From: RCIO01 sp035555795
Lineage (GTDB): Bacteria; Pseudomonadota; Alphaproteobacteria; Rhizobiales; Rhizobiaceae
Reading direction: 5' to 3'
Assembly (NCBI GenBank): GCA_035555795.1
Contig: DATMGE010000082.1
Span: 48,319 to 112,318 of the forward strand
Length of the DNA: 64,000 nt
Under the pieces are notes generated by a model that saw only the letters and a list, made by a program, of their open reading frames with translations, searched no databases and was not told the origin of the DNA. Within the stretch, counting starts at the first letter, position 1. Each line of letters opens with the position of its first letter. The translations under genes were made by a program, and so were the position numbers. Positions 52,881-63,975 of this stretch are shown piece by piece.

Positions 52881-54111
52881 CCGTCCGGAAGAGCTTTCCT
52901 TTTTCCGCCACCAGCACCAGCATCAGGCCGGCCAGCGAACAGAAGAAATAGCCGGCGGCCAGCGGCATGACGGTGCCGTCGAACGCCTGGCCGATCAGTG
53001 CGCCGATGATGCCGCTGAAGATCGTCTGGATGAAGCTCTGCACCGAGGAAGCGATGCCGGCGACATGGCCGAGCGGCTCCATGGCGAGCGAGTTGAAATT
53101 CGCGCCGACCCAGGAAAACAGGATCATCGCCAGGCCGAACATGCCGGTGAAGGCCCAGAGCGGCACCGGCCCGGCGAGCGACACGGCGAATGCGATGCCG
53201 TTGACGATGACGAAGCCGACCAGCGCCCCGTGCGACAGTCGCCGCATGCCGACACGCCCGACCAGTTGCGAATTGAGGAAGGACGACACCGCCATCAGCC
53301 CCGCAACCGCGGCGAAATAGATCGGGAAGGCGGCGCCGACGCCGTAGATGCCCTGATAGATCTGCTGGGCGGAATTGATGAAGCCGAAAAGCGAGCCGAA
53401 GATGATGGTGAGCGCCATCGTGTACAGGATCGAGATGCGCGTCGTCACAACCACGCGGAAGCCGCTCATGATCGATGGGAGCGACAGTGGCCGGCGATAT
53501 TCCTCGTGCAGGGTTTCCGGCAGGCGCAGCGCGGTCCAGGTGAAGATCAGCAGCGTCAGTACGCCCATCATGACGAAGATGTAGTGCCAGTCCAGACCCA
53601 GCATGATGAGCTGGCCGATCGACGGCGCGATGACAGGTACCATCATGAACACCATGAAGACCAGCGACATGATCTCCGCCATCTGCCGCCCGCCGAATAC
53701 GTCGCGGATCACCGAGACGATGATGACGCGCGTGGCCGCCGCGCCGAATCCCTGGATGAAGCGGAGAACCAGCAGCATCTCGAAATTCTGTGATGCCGCG
53801 GCAGCGAAGGAGGCGACGATATAGATCAGAAGCCCCGCCAGCAGCGGCGGGCGCCGCCCGAAACGGTCGGACAGCGGACCGAAGAAAAGTGTCGCGATGC
53901 CCATCCCCACGACATAGGCGGAAATCACATATTGCCTGTGGTTCTCGTTCTCGACGCCGAGGCTGGCGCCGATCTGCTGGAGGCCCGGCAGCATGACGTC
54001 GATCGCCAGCGCGTTGACCGCCATCAGCGCAGCGCCGAAGGCGATGAATTCGGCGCGCGAAATGGGCAGCCGCCCGGCCGCCTGCGAGGCGTCAGTTCGC
54101 TGTTCCATCAT
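52861..54111 (-). CDS. Bcr/CflA family multidrug efflux MFS transporter
   Basis: A 416-residue exporter with twelve predicted membrane helices. The first loop carries Gly-Pro-Leu-Ser-Asp-Arg-Phe-Gly-Arg-Arg-Pro (the MFS motif A form), and Asp-Val-Met-Leu-Pro in helix 1 is typical of the Bcr/CflA drug:H+ antiporter group. The substrate is unknown. The start follows AAGGA; a second ATG is directly adjacent. It is separated from the upstream grxD by a strong terminator, so it must have its own promoter, which I could not define. Confidence 0.92.
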   Translation of the reverse strand: MMEQRTDASQAAGRLPISRAEFIAFGAALMAVNALAIDVMLPGLQQIGASLGVENENHRQYVISAYVVGMGIATLFFGPLSDRFGRRPPLLAGLLIYIVASFAAAASQNFEMLLVLRFIQGFGAAATRVIIVSVIRDVFGGRQMAEIMSLVFMVFMMVPVIAPSIGQLIMLGLDWHYIFVMMGVLTLLIFTWTALRLPETLHEEYRRPLSLPSIMSGFRVVVTTRISILYTMALTIIFGSLFGFINSAQQIYQGIYGVGAAFPIYFAAVAGLMAVSSFLNSQLVGRVGMRRLSHGALVGFVIVNGIAFAVSLAGPVPLWAFTGMFGLAMILFSWVGANFNSLAMEPLGHVAGIASSVQSFIQTIFSGIIGALIGQAFDGTVMPLAAGYFFCSLAGLMLVLVAEKGKLFRTVNPPSH

Positions 54112-54131
54112 GTCGATCCTTCAGAAATAGA

Positions 54132-54169
54132 AACGAAGATGCGCCGACGGTGGCCGGCGCATCTTCGTT
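54132..54169 (-). terminator. Intrinsic terminator after grxD
   Basis: A perfect 15-bp inverted repeat (AACGAAGATGCGCCG) with an eight-base loop, followed on the minus strand by a T-rich stretch. It ends the pur-bolA-grxD run. Confidence 0.88.
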
Positions 54170-54218
54170 GATTCGTATGAAATTCGATGACGGAGGATAA
54201 ATGCCTCCGCTGTAATTG

Positions 54219-54551
<333 letters not shown>

Positions 54552-54643
54552 GTCACATCTTCCTCTGCGGCGTCGGGATTCGCCGCGAAAATTGGTGGAT
54601 ACCAATACATAGGCGAAGCAGATGGTCGTGTCGAGTTACACAA

Positions 54644-55189
54644 TTACTGTGTCGGATCGCAACGCAACTGCCCCGTTGCGGCAGCGACGCCGGATGCGAA
54701 ATCGAATTTCGTTTCCGCCGTGATGACCGCACCCAACCCATCTGCCTTGTATTTGGCCAATTGAGGGCAGTTCTTCCGCGTGGCGGCAGCCTTGCGCTCC
54801 CAGAAGGTGGCGCTTGTCGCGCTCACCGCCACTTCGTCAGCCGGCGCGTCCAGCACATAGCTGCGCCGATCGAGATCGAAGATCACAACATCGCCCTGCG
54901 GACCGGTGGAGCGCGTCATGATGAGATAGCGCGGCGTCAGCGCCTCGAACCAGAGCGGATCGCCATTGGCGCCGACGACGAAATCGGCGCTGCTCTCCGT
55001 CACCCTGCAGGCGGATTTGTCGCCTGGCTTGCGCACTTTCACGGCAAACAGCGTGCCGGCATCGTGCTTCTGCTCGATCGCGTTGACATGGAAGCGCGGC
55101 ACGGAATGACAGCCGAATTGCTGTGACAGCGCCGGTTGCGCGCCGAATGCGAGGGCTGCAAGCGCAACCAAGGCAAGAAATGGGCGCAT
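54644..55189 (-). CDS. Secreted hypothetical protein between bolA group and grxD
   Basis: A 181-residue protein with a clear Sec signal peptide (Arg-Pro-Phe then a Leu/Ala core, Ala-Leu-Ser-Gln-Gln near residue 24). The mature part has four cysteines, which could form disulfides, and no recognised domain. It ends Leu-Arg-Cys-Asp-Pro-Thr-Gln. CGGAGA lies upstream of the ATG. Its place between bolA and grxD could be accidental. Not recognised. Confidence 0.75.
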   Translation of the reverse strand: MRPFLALVALAALAFGAQPALSQQFGCHSVPRFHVNAIEQKHDAGTLFAVKVRKPGDKSACRVTESSADFVVGANGDPLWFEALTPRYLIMTRSTGPQGDVVIFDLDRRSYVLDAPADEVAVSATSATFWERKAAATRKNCPQLAKYKADGLGAVITAETKFDFASGVAAATGQLRCDPTQ

Positions 55190-55208
55190 GTCGGTCTCCG
55201 TGCGGGAT

Positions 55209-55484
55209 TTAGCGCGTGGCGGCGCCGCGCCGCAGCGATTTGCGGTGCGTGCGCGTTTTCGCGCCGACACGCTTTTGTTGAGTCGTGGATCGGGTGCGCG
55301 TGGTTTTCTTGCGGCTGGTCTGGCGGGAGGCCGGCTTGAGCAGTTTCTCGATCCGTCTGAGCCGTTCGGTCGGTGTCAGGCTGCGCTTGCGGCGGCGCGA
55401 GCGCTTGCCTGTTCCGACTGTCTTGCCGACTTCCCGCAAGATGCCGTCCAGCACGTTCCTGACGACTTCGTCGACAAGCGACAT
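55209..55484 (-). CDS. Basic 91-residue hypothetical protein
   Basis: A short acidic-hydrophobic N-terminus (Met-Ser-Leu-Val-Asp-Glu-Val-Val-Arg-Asn-Val-Leu) is followed by a very Arg/Lys/Thr-rich tail suggestive of nucleic-acid binding or disorder. The start at 55484 follows GAGGCGG. It begins 16 nt after bolA and ends 19 nt before the secreted protein gene. No family recognised; the N-terminus is plausibly an amphipathic helix. Confidence 0.65.
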   Translation of the reverse strand: MSLVDEVVRNVLDGILREVGKTVGTGKRSRRRKRSLTPTERLRRIEKLLKPASRQTSRKKTTRTRSTTQQKRVGAKTRTHRKSLRRGAATR

Positions 55485-55500
55485 GATCCGCCTCGAAGAG

Positions 55501-55734
55501 CTATTTGGGTGCGCTGGTCTGGAGCGCGAGCGCGTGCAATGCGCCGCCCATATGCCCCTGCAGCGCCTCATAGACCATCTGGTGCTGTTGGACGCGCGTC
55601 TTGCCGCGGAAGGCTTCGGAGACGACCTCGGCCGCATAGTGGTCGCCATCGCCTGCGAGGTCGCGGATGGAGACCTGCGCGTCGGGGAAGGCTTCCTTGA
55701 TCATGCGCTCGATGTCGTGTGAATCCATGGGCAT
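55501..55734 (-). CDS. bolA: BolA family protein
   Basis: A 77-residue BolA-fold protein with the conserved Arg-Val-Gln-Gln-His-Gln-Met-Val-Tyr segment, whose His is the cluster ligand in BolA-Grx [2Fe-2S] heterodimers. It is of the short YrbA/IbaG-like type. It starts 12 nt after the purL stop behind GGAG and is followed three genes later by grxD, the expected partner. Confidence 0.93.
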   Translation of the reverse strand: MPMDSHDIERMIKEAFPDAQVSIRDLAGDGDHYAAEVVSEAFRGKTRVQQHQMVYEALQGHMGGALHALALQTSAPK

Positions 55735-55746
55735 TGAGCGGCTCCG

Positions 55747-57962
<2,216 letters not shown>

Positions 57963-57966
<4 letters not shown>

Positions 57967-58610
57967 GGCGTCCGGGCGTTTGGGAGAATGGGTCGGTGAG
58001 GTGCAGGTAGCCTGTCGAGCATGACTGCGACAACTCCCAGCACGACAAAAAGTGCGAACATCATGGCGCTTGCAGCCAGCACGGATGCCCAGCCATTCGT
58101 CATATAGTCGAGGAAGGGGTAGGGCACCTCGTCGGCAATGGGCGAGCGCACCAGCGCAAAGGCCAGATAGGCGAGGGGGTAAGCTAGCCAGAGCGGCAGG
58201 TTCGCCAGCCGCGTGCTGCCGTCGCGCCCGACGAGAAACCACCAGGCGGCGTAGAGCACCGGCGTGACATAATGCAGCGTCGCATCGGCAATGAAGAACA
58301 GGCCCTGCGGGCTCCAGAGAGGCGCGAGGATCGTGGCATAGACGATCGAGACGACGGCGATCGCTACGGCCACGCCGGCGCGGACGGTCGGGCGCGCGAA
58401 GAAGGCGAGCCGGCGTCCATCGAGGATCGCAGCAACAAAGGTGAGCACGACCGCGATATTGGTGAGGATCGTGAAGAAAGAGAAGAAGAAGACAAGTGCG
58501 CCGGGAAGGCTGCGGCCGGCGTCAAGCGCTGCCGGAATGGTGAGCGAGAACTGAAGGATCAGCCCCGCCAGAGCGAGCAGAAGGCCGAGCCAGGTCAGCG
58601 CCGGGCCCAC
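57963..58610 (-). CDS. Pr6Pr family integral membrane protein
   Basis: A 215-residue protein with six predicted membrane helices and the family pattern Phe-Phe-Thr-Ile-Leu-Thr-Asn in helix 2 and Tyr-Pro-Phe-Leu-Asp late, as in the Pr6Pr membrane family of unknown function. GTG start at 58610, two bases after the lipoprotein gene; GAGG is nearly adjacent, so a slightly later start is possible. The stop overlaps the purL start by four bases, tying it to purine gene expression. Confidence 0.8.
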
Positions 58611-58611
58611 C

Positions 58612-59019
58612 TCATGCCCTCGCGCCGCAGGCGGCGTCGCCGGAAGCCCATCTGTGGATGTCGGACGAGATCTGCGACGCCTGCGCGCCGCTCATCAGCG
58701 GGCCATAGGCGTTGAGGCGCGCCGGCTTGCCCGTGGCTTCGACGACGAGCTTGGGGAGGCCGCCGACATTGCCGCGCGGCACGGCCAGAATACGCGGCTT
58801 CCCGGAATGGGATGTCAGTTCCGGCGAGAGCGCGAGGCCCGCAAAGGCGCCGTTCTTGCCGCCGAACCAGCATTTCTGCGAGGCGACGGCGATGCGCTCC
58901 ATGGTGGAAAGCGCCGAATTGTCGCCGGGGCGTGAGATATTGTCCGATGGCCGAGGCGCCGATTGGCAGCCAGCCATCGCAAACAGGACGAGAGCGAGGC
59001 CGCCGATGCGACGTATCAT
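58612..59019 (-). CDS. Small predicted lipoprotein
   Basis: A 135-residue protein with a lipoprotein signal peptide and lipobox Ala-Met-Ala-Gly-Cys at residues 14-18. The mature part has two further cysteines and Trp-Ala-Ser-Gly near the end. No domain recognised. It overlaps the purQ stop by four bases (ATGA), so it is translationally coupled to purQ, and ends next to the Pr6Pr gene. The Asn-Ser-Ala-Leu-Ser-Thr-Met-Glu-Arg stretch looks like the start of the folded part. Confidence 0.8.
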   Translation of the reverse strand: MIRRIGGLALVLFAMAGCQSAPRPSDNISRPGDNSALSTMERIAVASQKCWFGGKNGAFAGLALSPELTSHSGKPRILAVPRGNVGGLPKLVVEATGKPARLNAYGPLMSGAQASQISSDIHRWASGDAACGARA

Positions 59020-59684
59020 GCCGCGTGGTCCAGCAGGCTTTCGAAGAGTGCGCGTCCGTCGCTGCCGCCATGGGCGACTTCGATCAGGTTCTCCGGATGC
59101 GGCATGAGACCCAGCACATTGCCGTGCTCGCTGACGATGCCGGCAATGTCGTTCAGCGACCCGTTGGGGTTCGTGCCTTCGGCATAGCGGAAGACGACGC
59201 GGTTTTCGCCCTCAAGGCGCGCGAGAGTTTCGGCATCGGTGAAATAATTGCCGTCATGATGCGAGACGGGGCAGCGGATGATCTGGCCTTGGCTGTAGTG
59301 GCGCGTGAACGGCGTCTGCGCGTTGGCGACCTCCAGCTTCACCTCGCGGCAGACGAATTTCAGCGAGGCGTTGCGCATCAGCGCGCCGGGCAGCAGGCTG
59401 GCTTCGAGCAGGATCTGGAAGCCGTTGCACACGCCCATGACGAGCACGCCCTGCGCCGCCTTTTCGGCGACGGCACGCATGACCGGCATGCGCGCGGCGA
59501 TCGCGCCGCAACGCAGGTAGTCGCCATAGGAAAAGCCGCCCGGAATGACGATCAGGTCGACATCGGGAATTTCCGTGTCGGTCTGCCAGATGGTCAGCGG
59601 CGGCCTGCCGCCGATGCTGGTCAGCGCCGCGATCATGTCGCGGTCGCGGTTGAGGCCGGGAAGGAGGACGACGGCGGATTTCAT
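59016..59684 (-). CDS. purQ: Phosphoribosylformylglycinamidine synthase, PurQ glutaminase subunit
   Basis: A 222-residue class I glutamine amidotransferase giving ammonia to PurL. The nucleophile lies in Gly-Val-Cys-Asn-Gly-Phe-Gln, and the catalytic His and Glu are in Pro-His-Pro-Glu-Asn. Its start codon overlaps the stop of a 51-codon frame upstream by four bases, and its stop overlaps the lipoprotein start. Confidence 0.97.
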   Translation of the reverse strand: MKSAVVLLPGLNRDRDMIAALTSIGGRPPLTIWQTDTEIPDVDLIVIPGGFSYGDYLRCGAIAARMPVMRAVAEKAAQGVLVMGVCNGFQILLEASLLPGALMRNASLKFVCREVKLEVANAQTPFTRHYSQGQIIRCPVSHHDGNYFTDAETLARLEGENRVVFRYAEGTNPNGSLNDIAGIVSEHGNVLGLMPHPENLIEVAHGGSDGRALFESLLDHAA

Positions 59685-59836
59685 GTCTTTGGCGGCTCGT
59701 ATGAGAATTGGGCCTTCTCGGCCAGTTCACGCAGTTCCAGGCGTTTCACATCACCAACATCCTGCCGAACTTCAGAAAGCTCATGATGCATGCGCTTCGT
59801 GAGTTCGTAGATTAGCTCGTTGGTGACTTCCGGCAT
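59681..59836 (-). CDS. 51-residue helical small protein between purS and purQ
   Basis: A frame of 51 codons, starting with GGAGA five bases upstream and ending in a four-base ATGA overlap with purQ. The product is almost entirely helical and charged with a heptad-like pattern (Met-His-His-Glu-Leu-Ser-Glu-Val-Arg-Gln-Asp-Val), suggesting a short coiled coil. Similar short coiled-coil proteins occur near rhizobial genes of several kinds, but I recognise no family. The perfect spacing and coupling argue for real translation. Confidence 0.7.
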   Translation of the reverse strand: MPEVTNELIYELTKRMHHELSEVRQDVGDVKRLELRELAEKAQFSYEPPKT

Positions 59837-59851
59837 TGCCGTCTCCGCGGC

Positions 59852-60091
59852 CTAGTCGATGCTGACAGAATAGTTCTCAATCACCGTATTCGCCAGAAGC
59901 TTGTCGCACATGGCCTTCAGCTCGGCCTCGGCGGTGGCGCGGTCGGTCGAAGCCAGCTCGATGTCGAACACCTTGCCCTGGCGGACGGAATCGACGCCGG
60001 AAAAGCCCAGGCCGGACAGCGCGCCCTCGATCGCCTTTCCCTGCGGGTCGAGTACGCCGTTCTTGAGCGTTACGGTGATGCGGGCCTTCAT
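59852..60091 (-). CDS. purS: Phosphoribosylformylglycinamidine synthase, PurS subunit
   Basis: A 79-residue protein that bridges PurQ and PurL and is needed for ammonia channelling. Typical pattern: Val-Thr-Leu-Lys-Asn-Gly-Val-Leu-Asp-Pro-Gln-Gly at the start and Leu-Leu-Ala-Asn-Thr-Val-Ile-Glu-Asn-Tyr near the end. It confirms the multi-subunit FGAM synthase. Fifty-one bases separate it from purC. Confidence 0.96.
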   Translation of the reverse strand: MKARITVTLKNGVLDPQGKAIEGALSGLGFSGVDSVRQGKVFDIELASTDRATAEAELKAMCDKLLANTVIENYSVSID

Positions 60092-60142
60092 GGAACTGGC
60101 TGTGCTCCGTGCTGAATGCAGGTTCGAGGGAGGAAGGGCAGC

Positions 60143-60934
60143 CTAGTGGATGCTGCCCTTGTCGTCCTTGTTGGAAGCGACGAGGACCGGGCCGGATCGC
60201 GGCGCCTCGTTCTCGTTCATGATGCCGAGGCGGCGGGCGACCTCCTGATAGGCCTCCACCAGCCCGCCCATGTCGCGGCGGAAGCGGTCCTTGTCCAGCT
60301 TGTCCTGCGTGGCGACGTCCCAGAGGCGGCAGGAATCCGGCGAGATCTCGTCGGCGACGACGACGCGCATCATGTCGCCCTCGAACAGGCGGCCGCATTC
60401 GATCTTGAAATCGACGAGCTGGATGCCGACGCCGAGGAAGAGGCCGGAGAGGAAATCGTTGACGCGGATGGCGAGCGCCATGATGTCGTCGATCTCCTGC
60501 GGGCTCGCCCAGCCGAAGGCGGTGATGTGCTCTTCCGACACCATCGGGTCGTCCAGCGCATCGGCCTTGTAGTAGAATTCGATGATCGAGCGCGGCAGCA
60601 CGGTGCCTTCCTCGATGCCGAGCCGCTTGGCCAGCGAGCCGGCGGCGATGTTGCGCACCACGACCTCGAGCGGAATGATCTCCACTTCCTTGATCAGCTG
60701 CTCGCGCATATTGAGCCGGCGGATGAAGTGGGTGGGGATGCCCATCCGGTTCAGATGGTTGAAGATGTGCTCGGAAATGCGGTTGTTGAGCACACCCTTG
60801 CCATCGACGACCTCGTGCTTCTTCTTGTTGAAGGCGGTCGCGTCGTCCTTGAAGAACTGGATAAGCGTACCCGGCTCGGGGCCTTCGTAAAGAATCTTGG
60901 CCTTGCCTTCGTAAATGCGGCGCCTGCGGTTCAT
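60143..60934 (-). CDS. purC: Phosphoribosylaminoimidazole-succinocarboxamide synthase
   Basis: A 263-residue SAICAR synthetase joining CAIR with aspartate. Family motifs: Tyr-Glu-Gly-Lys-Ala-Lys at the N-terminus, Pro-Leu-Glu-Val-Val-Val-Arg-Asn in the middle, and Asp-Glu-Ile-Ser-Pro-Asp-Ser-Cys-Arg-Leu-Trp. First gene of the minus-strand purine run; its promoter should lie in the roughly 250-base gap to the divergent DUF1476 gene, but I could not define it. Confidence 0.97.
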   Translation of the reverse strand: MNRRRRIYEGKAKILYEGPEPGTLIQFFKDDATAFNKKKHEVVDGKGVLNNRISEHIFNHLNRMGIPTHFIRRLNMREQLIKEVEIIPLEVVVRNIAAGSLAKRLGIEEGTVLPRSIIEFYYKADALDDPMVSEEHITAFGWASPQEIDDIMALAIRVNDFLSGLFLGVGIQLVDFKIECGRLFEGDMMRVVVADEISPDSCRLWDVATQDKLDKDRFRRDMGGLVEAYQEVARRLGIMNENEAPRSGPVLVASNKDDKGSIH

Positions 60935-61186
60935 GGCACTCTCTAGGATTGGCGACGGCGGGGCCGTCGGGAGCGCGGCGTATCGCCGCCGCTTGCATTA
61001 CTCTCCCGCCGTCTATCCCAATCCTATCTGTTGCTCAATCGGCAAAAGGCACGATCAACCGCTTTGGGAACGCGAATTGCCGCAGGGATGTGCCGTGGCC
61101 GCTTGACCGGGCTGCGCCCTTTTGGTTTCTGCTCGCCGAACCCATATCCGGTGACGGACGATGATTTCCCCCAAGGAGGACCTGCG

Positions 61187-61507
61187 ATGAGCAGCATGAA
61201 GGACCGCGAAGAAGGTTTCGAGCGCAAGTTCGCCTTTGATGAAGAACTGAAGTTCAAGGCGACCGCGCGCCGCAACAAGCTGCTCGGCCTGTGGACTGCC
61301 GAAATGCTCGGCAAGACGGGTGACGACGCTGAAAGCTACGCCAAAGAGGTCGTGCGCGCCGATTTCGAGGAAGCCGGCGACGACGACGTGTTCCGCAAGG
61401 TCCGGGCCGACCTCGATGCGGCTGGCGTGGCCCTGTCCGACGAGGATATCCGCACCAAGATGCTCGAGCTGCTCGCAACGGCCGTCGAGCAGGTCCAGAA
61501 CAGCTAG
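61187..61507 (+). CDS. DUF1476 protein, F-ATPase zeta-subunit family
   Basis: A 106-residue helical protein. The pattern Asp-Arg-Glu-Glu-Gly-Phe-Glu-Arg-Lys-Phe-Ala then Arg-Arg-Asn-Lys-Leu-Leu-Gly-Leu-Trp, and Tyr-Ala-Lys-Glu-Val-Val-Arg-Ala-Asp-Phe-Glu-Glu, matches DUF1476. The Paracoccus member is the zeta subunit that blocks reverse rotation (ATP hydrolysis) of the F1Fo ATP synthase. Strength of inhibition varies across alphaproteobacteria and depends on the N-terminus. The ribosome site AAGGAGGA is near-perfect, implying high expression. Confidence 0.93.
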   Translation: MSSMKDREEGFERKFAFDEELKFKATARRNKLLGLWTAEMLGKTGDDAESYAKEVVRADFEEAGDDDVFRKVRADLDAAGVALSDEDIRTKMLELLATAVEQVQNS

Positions 61508-61532
61508 GCTGTCAGCCGGCCCTCGCGGGCTG

Positions 61533-62249
61533 TCATTTCTTCGCGGCGCGGCGTGCTTCCCGCGCCGCGATTCGTTCTGTCGTGGCCTTGCTGGTCAATT
61601 CGCGCAGCGCATCCTTGCCGTTCCAGCGCGCGGTCTTGTCGTCCTGCGCTGCAAGCCGTGTCGCGGTCTCGACAGCCCTTGCATGAAGGAAAGCGGAGCG
61701 CTTGCCGATGGAGCGCAGCGCCCAGTTCACCGCCTTGCGCACGAAATTGCGCGGGTCTGTGGCGTGTTTCTCGATGAGAGGAAGGAAGTCCACGAAGGTC
61801 TCGTCGGGTTCCTTTTTGCGATGGATGGTCGCCCACGCGATCATCGCAAAGGCGGTGCGGCGGACGAATTCGCGCTCGTCGGGCGCAAATTCCGCGATCA
61901 GCTCACGCCAGAAGGCGGTGTCGACGAAAAGGTCGGAGACGCCGTCGACAATGTCCCAGGAATCGAAGCTTGCCGCCCAGTCGCGCGCGTCCTGAACGGT
62001 GAAGCGCGCCGGGTCCGCCGTCCGTGCAGCGATGAACTGGGCTTCCGTCACATCGGAGGCCCATAGTTCGAAGGCCCGCTCATGGTTGCGGCCGATCGTT
62101 TTCGCAATGTCGCGTTGCACGCCATGCGAGATGCCCAACGCCCGTTCGATGCGGATGCCGTAGCGCTGCATGCCCTGCCGGTTCTCTTCCGAGGCGAGCG
62201 AGCGAAGATGCGCGAGGATCTCGGCCGCAGTCGAGCCCCGCGCCAGCAT
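61533..62249 (-). CDS. DNA alkylation repair protein, AlkD-like HEAT repeats
   Basis: A 238-residue all-helical protein resembling the AlkD/AlkC HEAT-like superfamily. Helical repeats with Trp-Asp-Ile-Val-Asp, Arg-Arg-Thr-Ala-Phe-Ala-Met-Ile-Ala-Trp and Phe-Val-Arg-Lys-Ala-Val-Asn-Trp-Ala-Leu-Arg-Ser-Ile-Gly-Lys are characteristic. AlkD removes bulky cationic alkylpurines without base flipping; substrate range here is unknown. It starts 3 nt after the stop of the upstream reductase gene, so the two are co-transcribed. Confidence 0.88.
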   Translation of the reverse strand: MLARGSTAAEILAHLRSLASEENRQGMQRYGIRIERALGISHGVQRDIAKTIGRNHERAFELWASDVTEAQFIAARTADPARFTVQDARDWAASFDSWDIVDGVSDLFVDTAFWRELIAEFAPDEREFVRRTAFAMIAWATIHRKKEPDETFVDFLPLIEKHATDPRNFVRKAVNWALRSIGKRSAFLHARAVETATRLAAQDDKTARWNGKDALRELTSKATTERIAAREARRAAKK

Positions 62250-62252
62250 GGC

Positions 62253-63122
62253 CTATCTTTCCAGCCGGGCGAGAAGCGCCGACGTGTCCCAGCGGCTGCC
62301 GCCCATCTGCTGCACATCCTTGTAGAACTGGTCGACCAGCGCGGTCACGGGCAGGCCCGCGCCGTTGCGGTCGGCTTCGGCGAGACAGATGGCGAGATCC
62401 TTGCGCATCCAGTCCACCGCGAAGCCAAAGTCGTATTTGCCTTCCATCATGGTCTTGTGGCGGTTCTCCATCTGCCATGAGCCGGCCGCACCCTTGGAGA
62501 TCACGTCGATGACGGCCTGGATGTCGAGGCCGGCCTTTCCGGCGAAATGGATGCCCTCGGACAGGCCCTGGACGAGGCCGGCAATGCAGATCTGGTTGAC
62601 CATCTTTGTGAGTTGGCCGGCGCCGGCCGGTCCCATCAGGCCGACCATGCGCGCGAAGGCATCGATGATGGGCTTCGCTCTTTCGAAATCCGCCTTCTCG
62701 CCGCCGCACATGACGGTGAGCACGCCGTTTTCCGCGCCTGCCTGCCCGCCGGATACGGGCGCGTCGACGAAGCCGAAGCCGTGCGCGGCGGCTTCCGCCG
62801 CAAGCTCGCGGGCGATGTCGGCTGAAGCGGTGGTGTTGTCGATGAAGACCGCCCCCTTCGCCATGCCCTGGAATGCGCCGTCGGGGCCGAGGGTGACGGC
62901 GCGCAGATCATCGTCATTGCCCACGCAGGCGAAGACGAAGTCGGCGCCCTCGGCGGCCGCGGCGGGGGTCGGCGCATGCCGCCCGCCATATTCATCGGCC
63001 CATTTGCGTGCCTTCTCCGCGGTGCGGTTGTAGACCGTCACCGCGTGGCCGCCCTTGCGCGCCAGATGGCCCGCCATGGGATAGCCCATCACGCCCAAGC
63101 CAATGAATGCCACCTTAGCCAT
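62253..63122 (-). CDS. NAD(P)-dependent oxidoreductase, 3-hydroxyisobutyrate dehydrogenase family
   Basis: A 289-residue beta-hydroxyacid dehydrogenase. The Rossmann motif is Gly-Leu-Gly-Val-Met-Gly at residues 8-13, the substrate loop Asp-Ala-Pro-Val-Ser-Gly-Gly near 120, and the catalytic Lys is in Lys-Met-Val-Asn-Gln. Members reduce or oxidise 3-hydroxyisobutyrate, tartronate semialdehyde, glyoxylate or succinic semialdehyde; I cannot choose among them. The start at 63122 gives the standard N-terminus with GGAG nine bases upstream. Confidence 0.92.
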   Translation of the reverse strand: MAKVAFIGLGVMGYPMAGHLARKGGHAVTVYNRTAEKARKWADEYGGRHAPTPAAAAEGADFVFACVGNDDDLRAVTLGPDGAFQGMAKGAVFIDNTTASADIARELAAEAAAHGFGFVDAPVSGGQAGAENGVLTVMCGGEKADFERAKPIIDAFARMVGLMGPAGAGQLTKMVNQICIAGLVQGLSEGIHFAGKAGLDIQAVIDVISKGAAGSWQMENRHKTMMEGKYDFGFAVDWMRKDLAICLAEADRNGAGLPVTALVDQFYKDVQQMGGSRWDTSALLARLER

Positions 63123-63159
63123 TACGCCCAATCTCCTGATGATATTGTCTTTTTGAATT

Positions 63160-63975
63160 TCAGCGAACGAGATGCCGGGTGATCCGCCGCTCGACCCAGT
63201 CGATAATGTGTCTGAGCGTTTCCACGATCGCAAGGTAGATGAGCGCGGCCCAGATATAGGTCTGGAAGTCGAAGGTGCGCGAATAGGCGCGGCGCGTTTC
63301 GCCCATCAGGTCGTAGACGGTGATGATGGCGACGATGGCCGAGCCCTTGATCATGAGCACGATCTCGTTGCCATAGGGGCGGAGCGCGACGATCAGCGCC
63401 TGCGGCAGGATGATCTTGCGAAAGGTCAGGGCCTTCGAAAGGCCGAGCGAGGCGGCACCCTCCCACTGCCCGCGCGGCAGCGACTGGATTGCGCCGCGCA
63501 GAATCTCAGCCTGATAGGCCGCCGTGTTCAGCGTGAAAGCGAAGAGCGCGCAATACCAGGCCTCGCGGAAGAAGGTCCACAGACCGATCGCTTCGAGCTG
63601 TGGGCGCAACGACCCCAAGCCGTAATAGACCAGGAAGGTCTGGGCGATCAGCGGCGTGCCGCGGAAGAAATAGACATAGGCGTAAGCCGGCCAGTTCAGC
63701 AGCCTGTTGCCAGACATGCGCGCAAAGGCGACCGGCACCGACAGGAGTGCGCCGAGGGCCACGGAGATCGCCACGAGCTGGATCGTGACCCACAGGCCGG
63801 ACAGATAGGCCGGCGCGTAGCGGTCGAACAGCTCCGGGTTCCATGCACGCGCGAGGAACAGCGCGATTCCTACGCCGCACAGGATCCACAGGCCCGTGAG
63901 CAGCCAGCCCGCCACACGCTGGCGCGACCAGCTGCGCGGTGGCGGGGCAGGGCGCTCGACCGCTTCCATGCTCAT
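63160..63975 (-). CDS. Polar amino acid ABC transporter permease
   Basis: A 271-residue inner-membrane permease of the HisMQ/ArtQM type. A short cytoplasmic N-terminus is followed by about five helices and the family loop Glu-Ile-Leu-Arg-Gly-Ala-Ile-Gln-Ser-Leu-Pro-Arg-Gly-Gln-Trp-Glu-Ala-like (here Trp-Glu-Gly-Ala-Ala-Ser-Leu-Gly) that contacts the ATPase, with Pro-Gln-Ala downstream. The ribosome site GAGGTG is six bases upstream. Upstream partners (another permease, ATPase, binding protein) probably lie beyond the window end. Confidence 0.93.
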   Translation of the reverse strand: MSMEAVERPAPPPRSWSRQRVAGWLLTGLWILCGVGIALFLARAWNPELFDRYAPAYLSGLWVTIQLVAISVALGALLSVPVAFARMSGNRLLNWPAYAYVYFFRGTPLIAQTFLVYYGLGSLRPQLEAIGLWTFFREAWYCALFAFTLNTAAYQAEILRGAIQSLPRGQWEGAASLGLSKALTFRKIILPQALIVALRPYGNEIVLMIKGSAIVAIITVYDLMGETRRAYSRTFDFQTYIWAALIYLAIVETLRHIIDWVERRITRHLVR

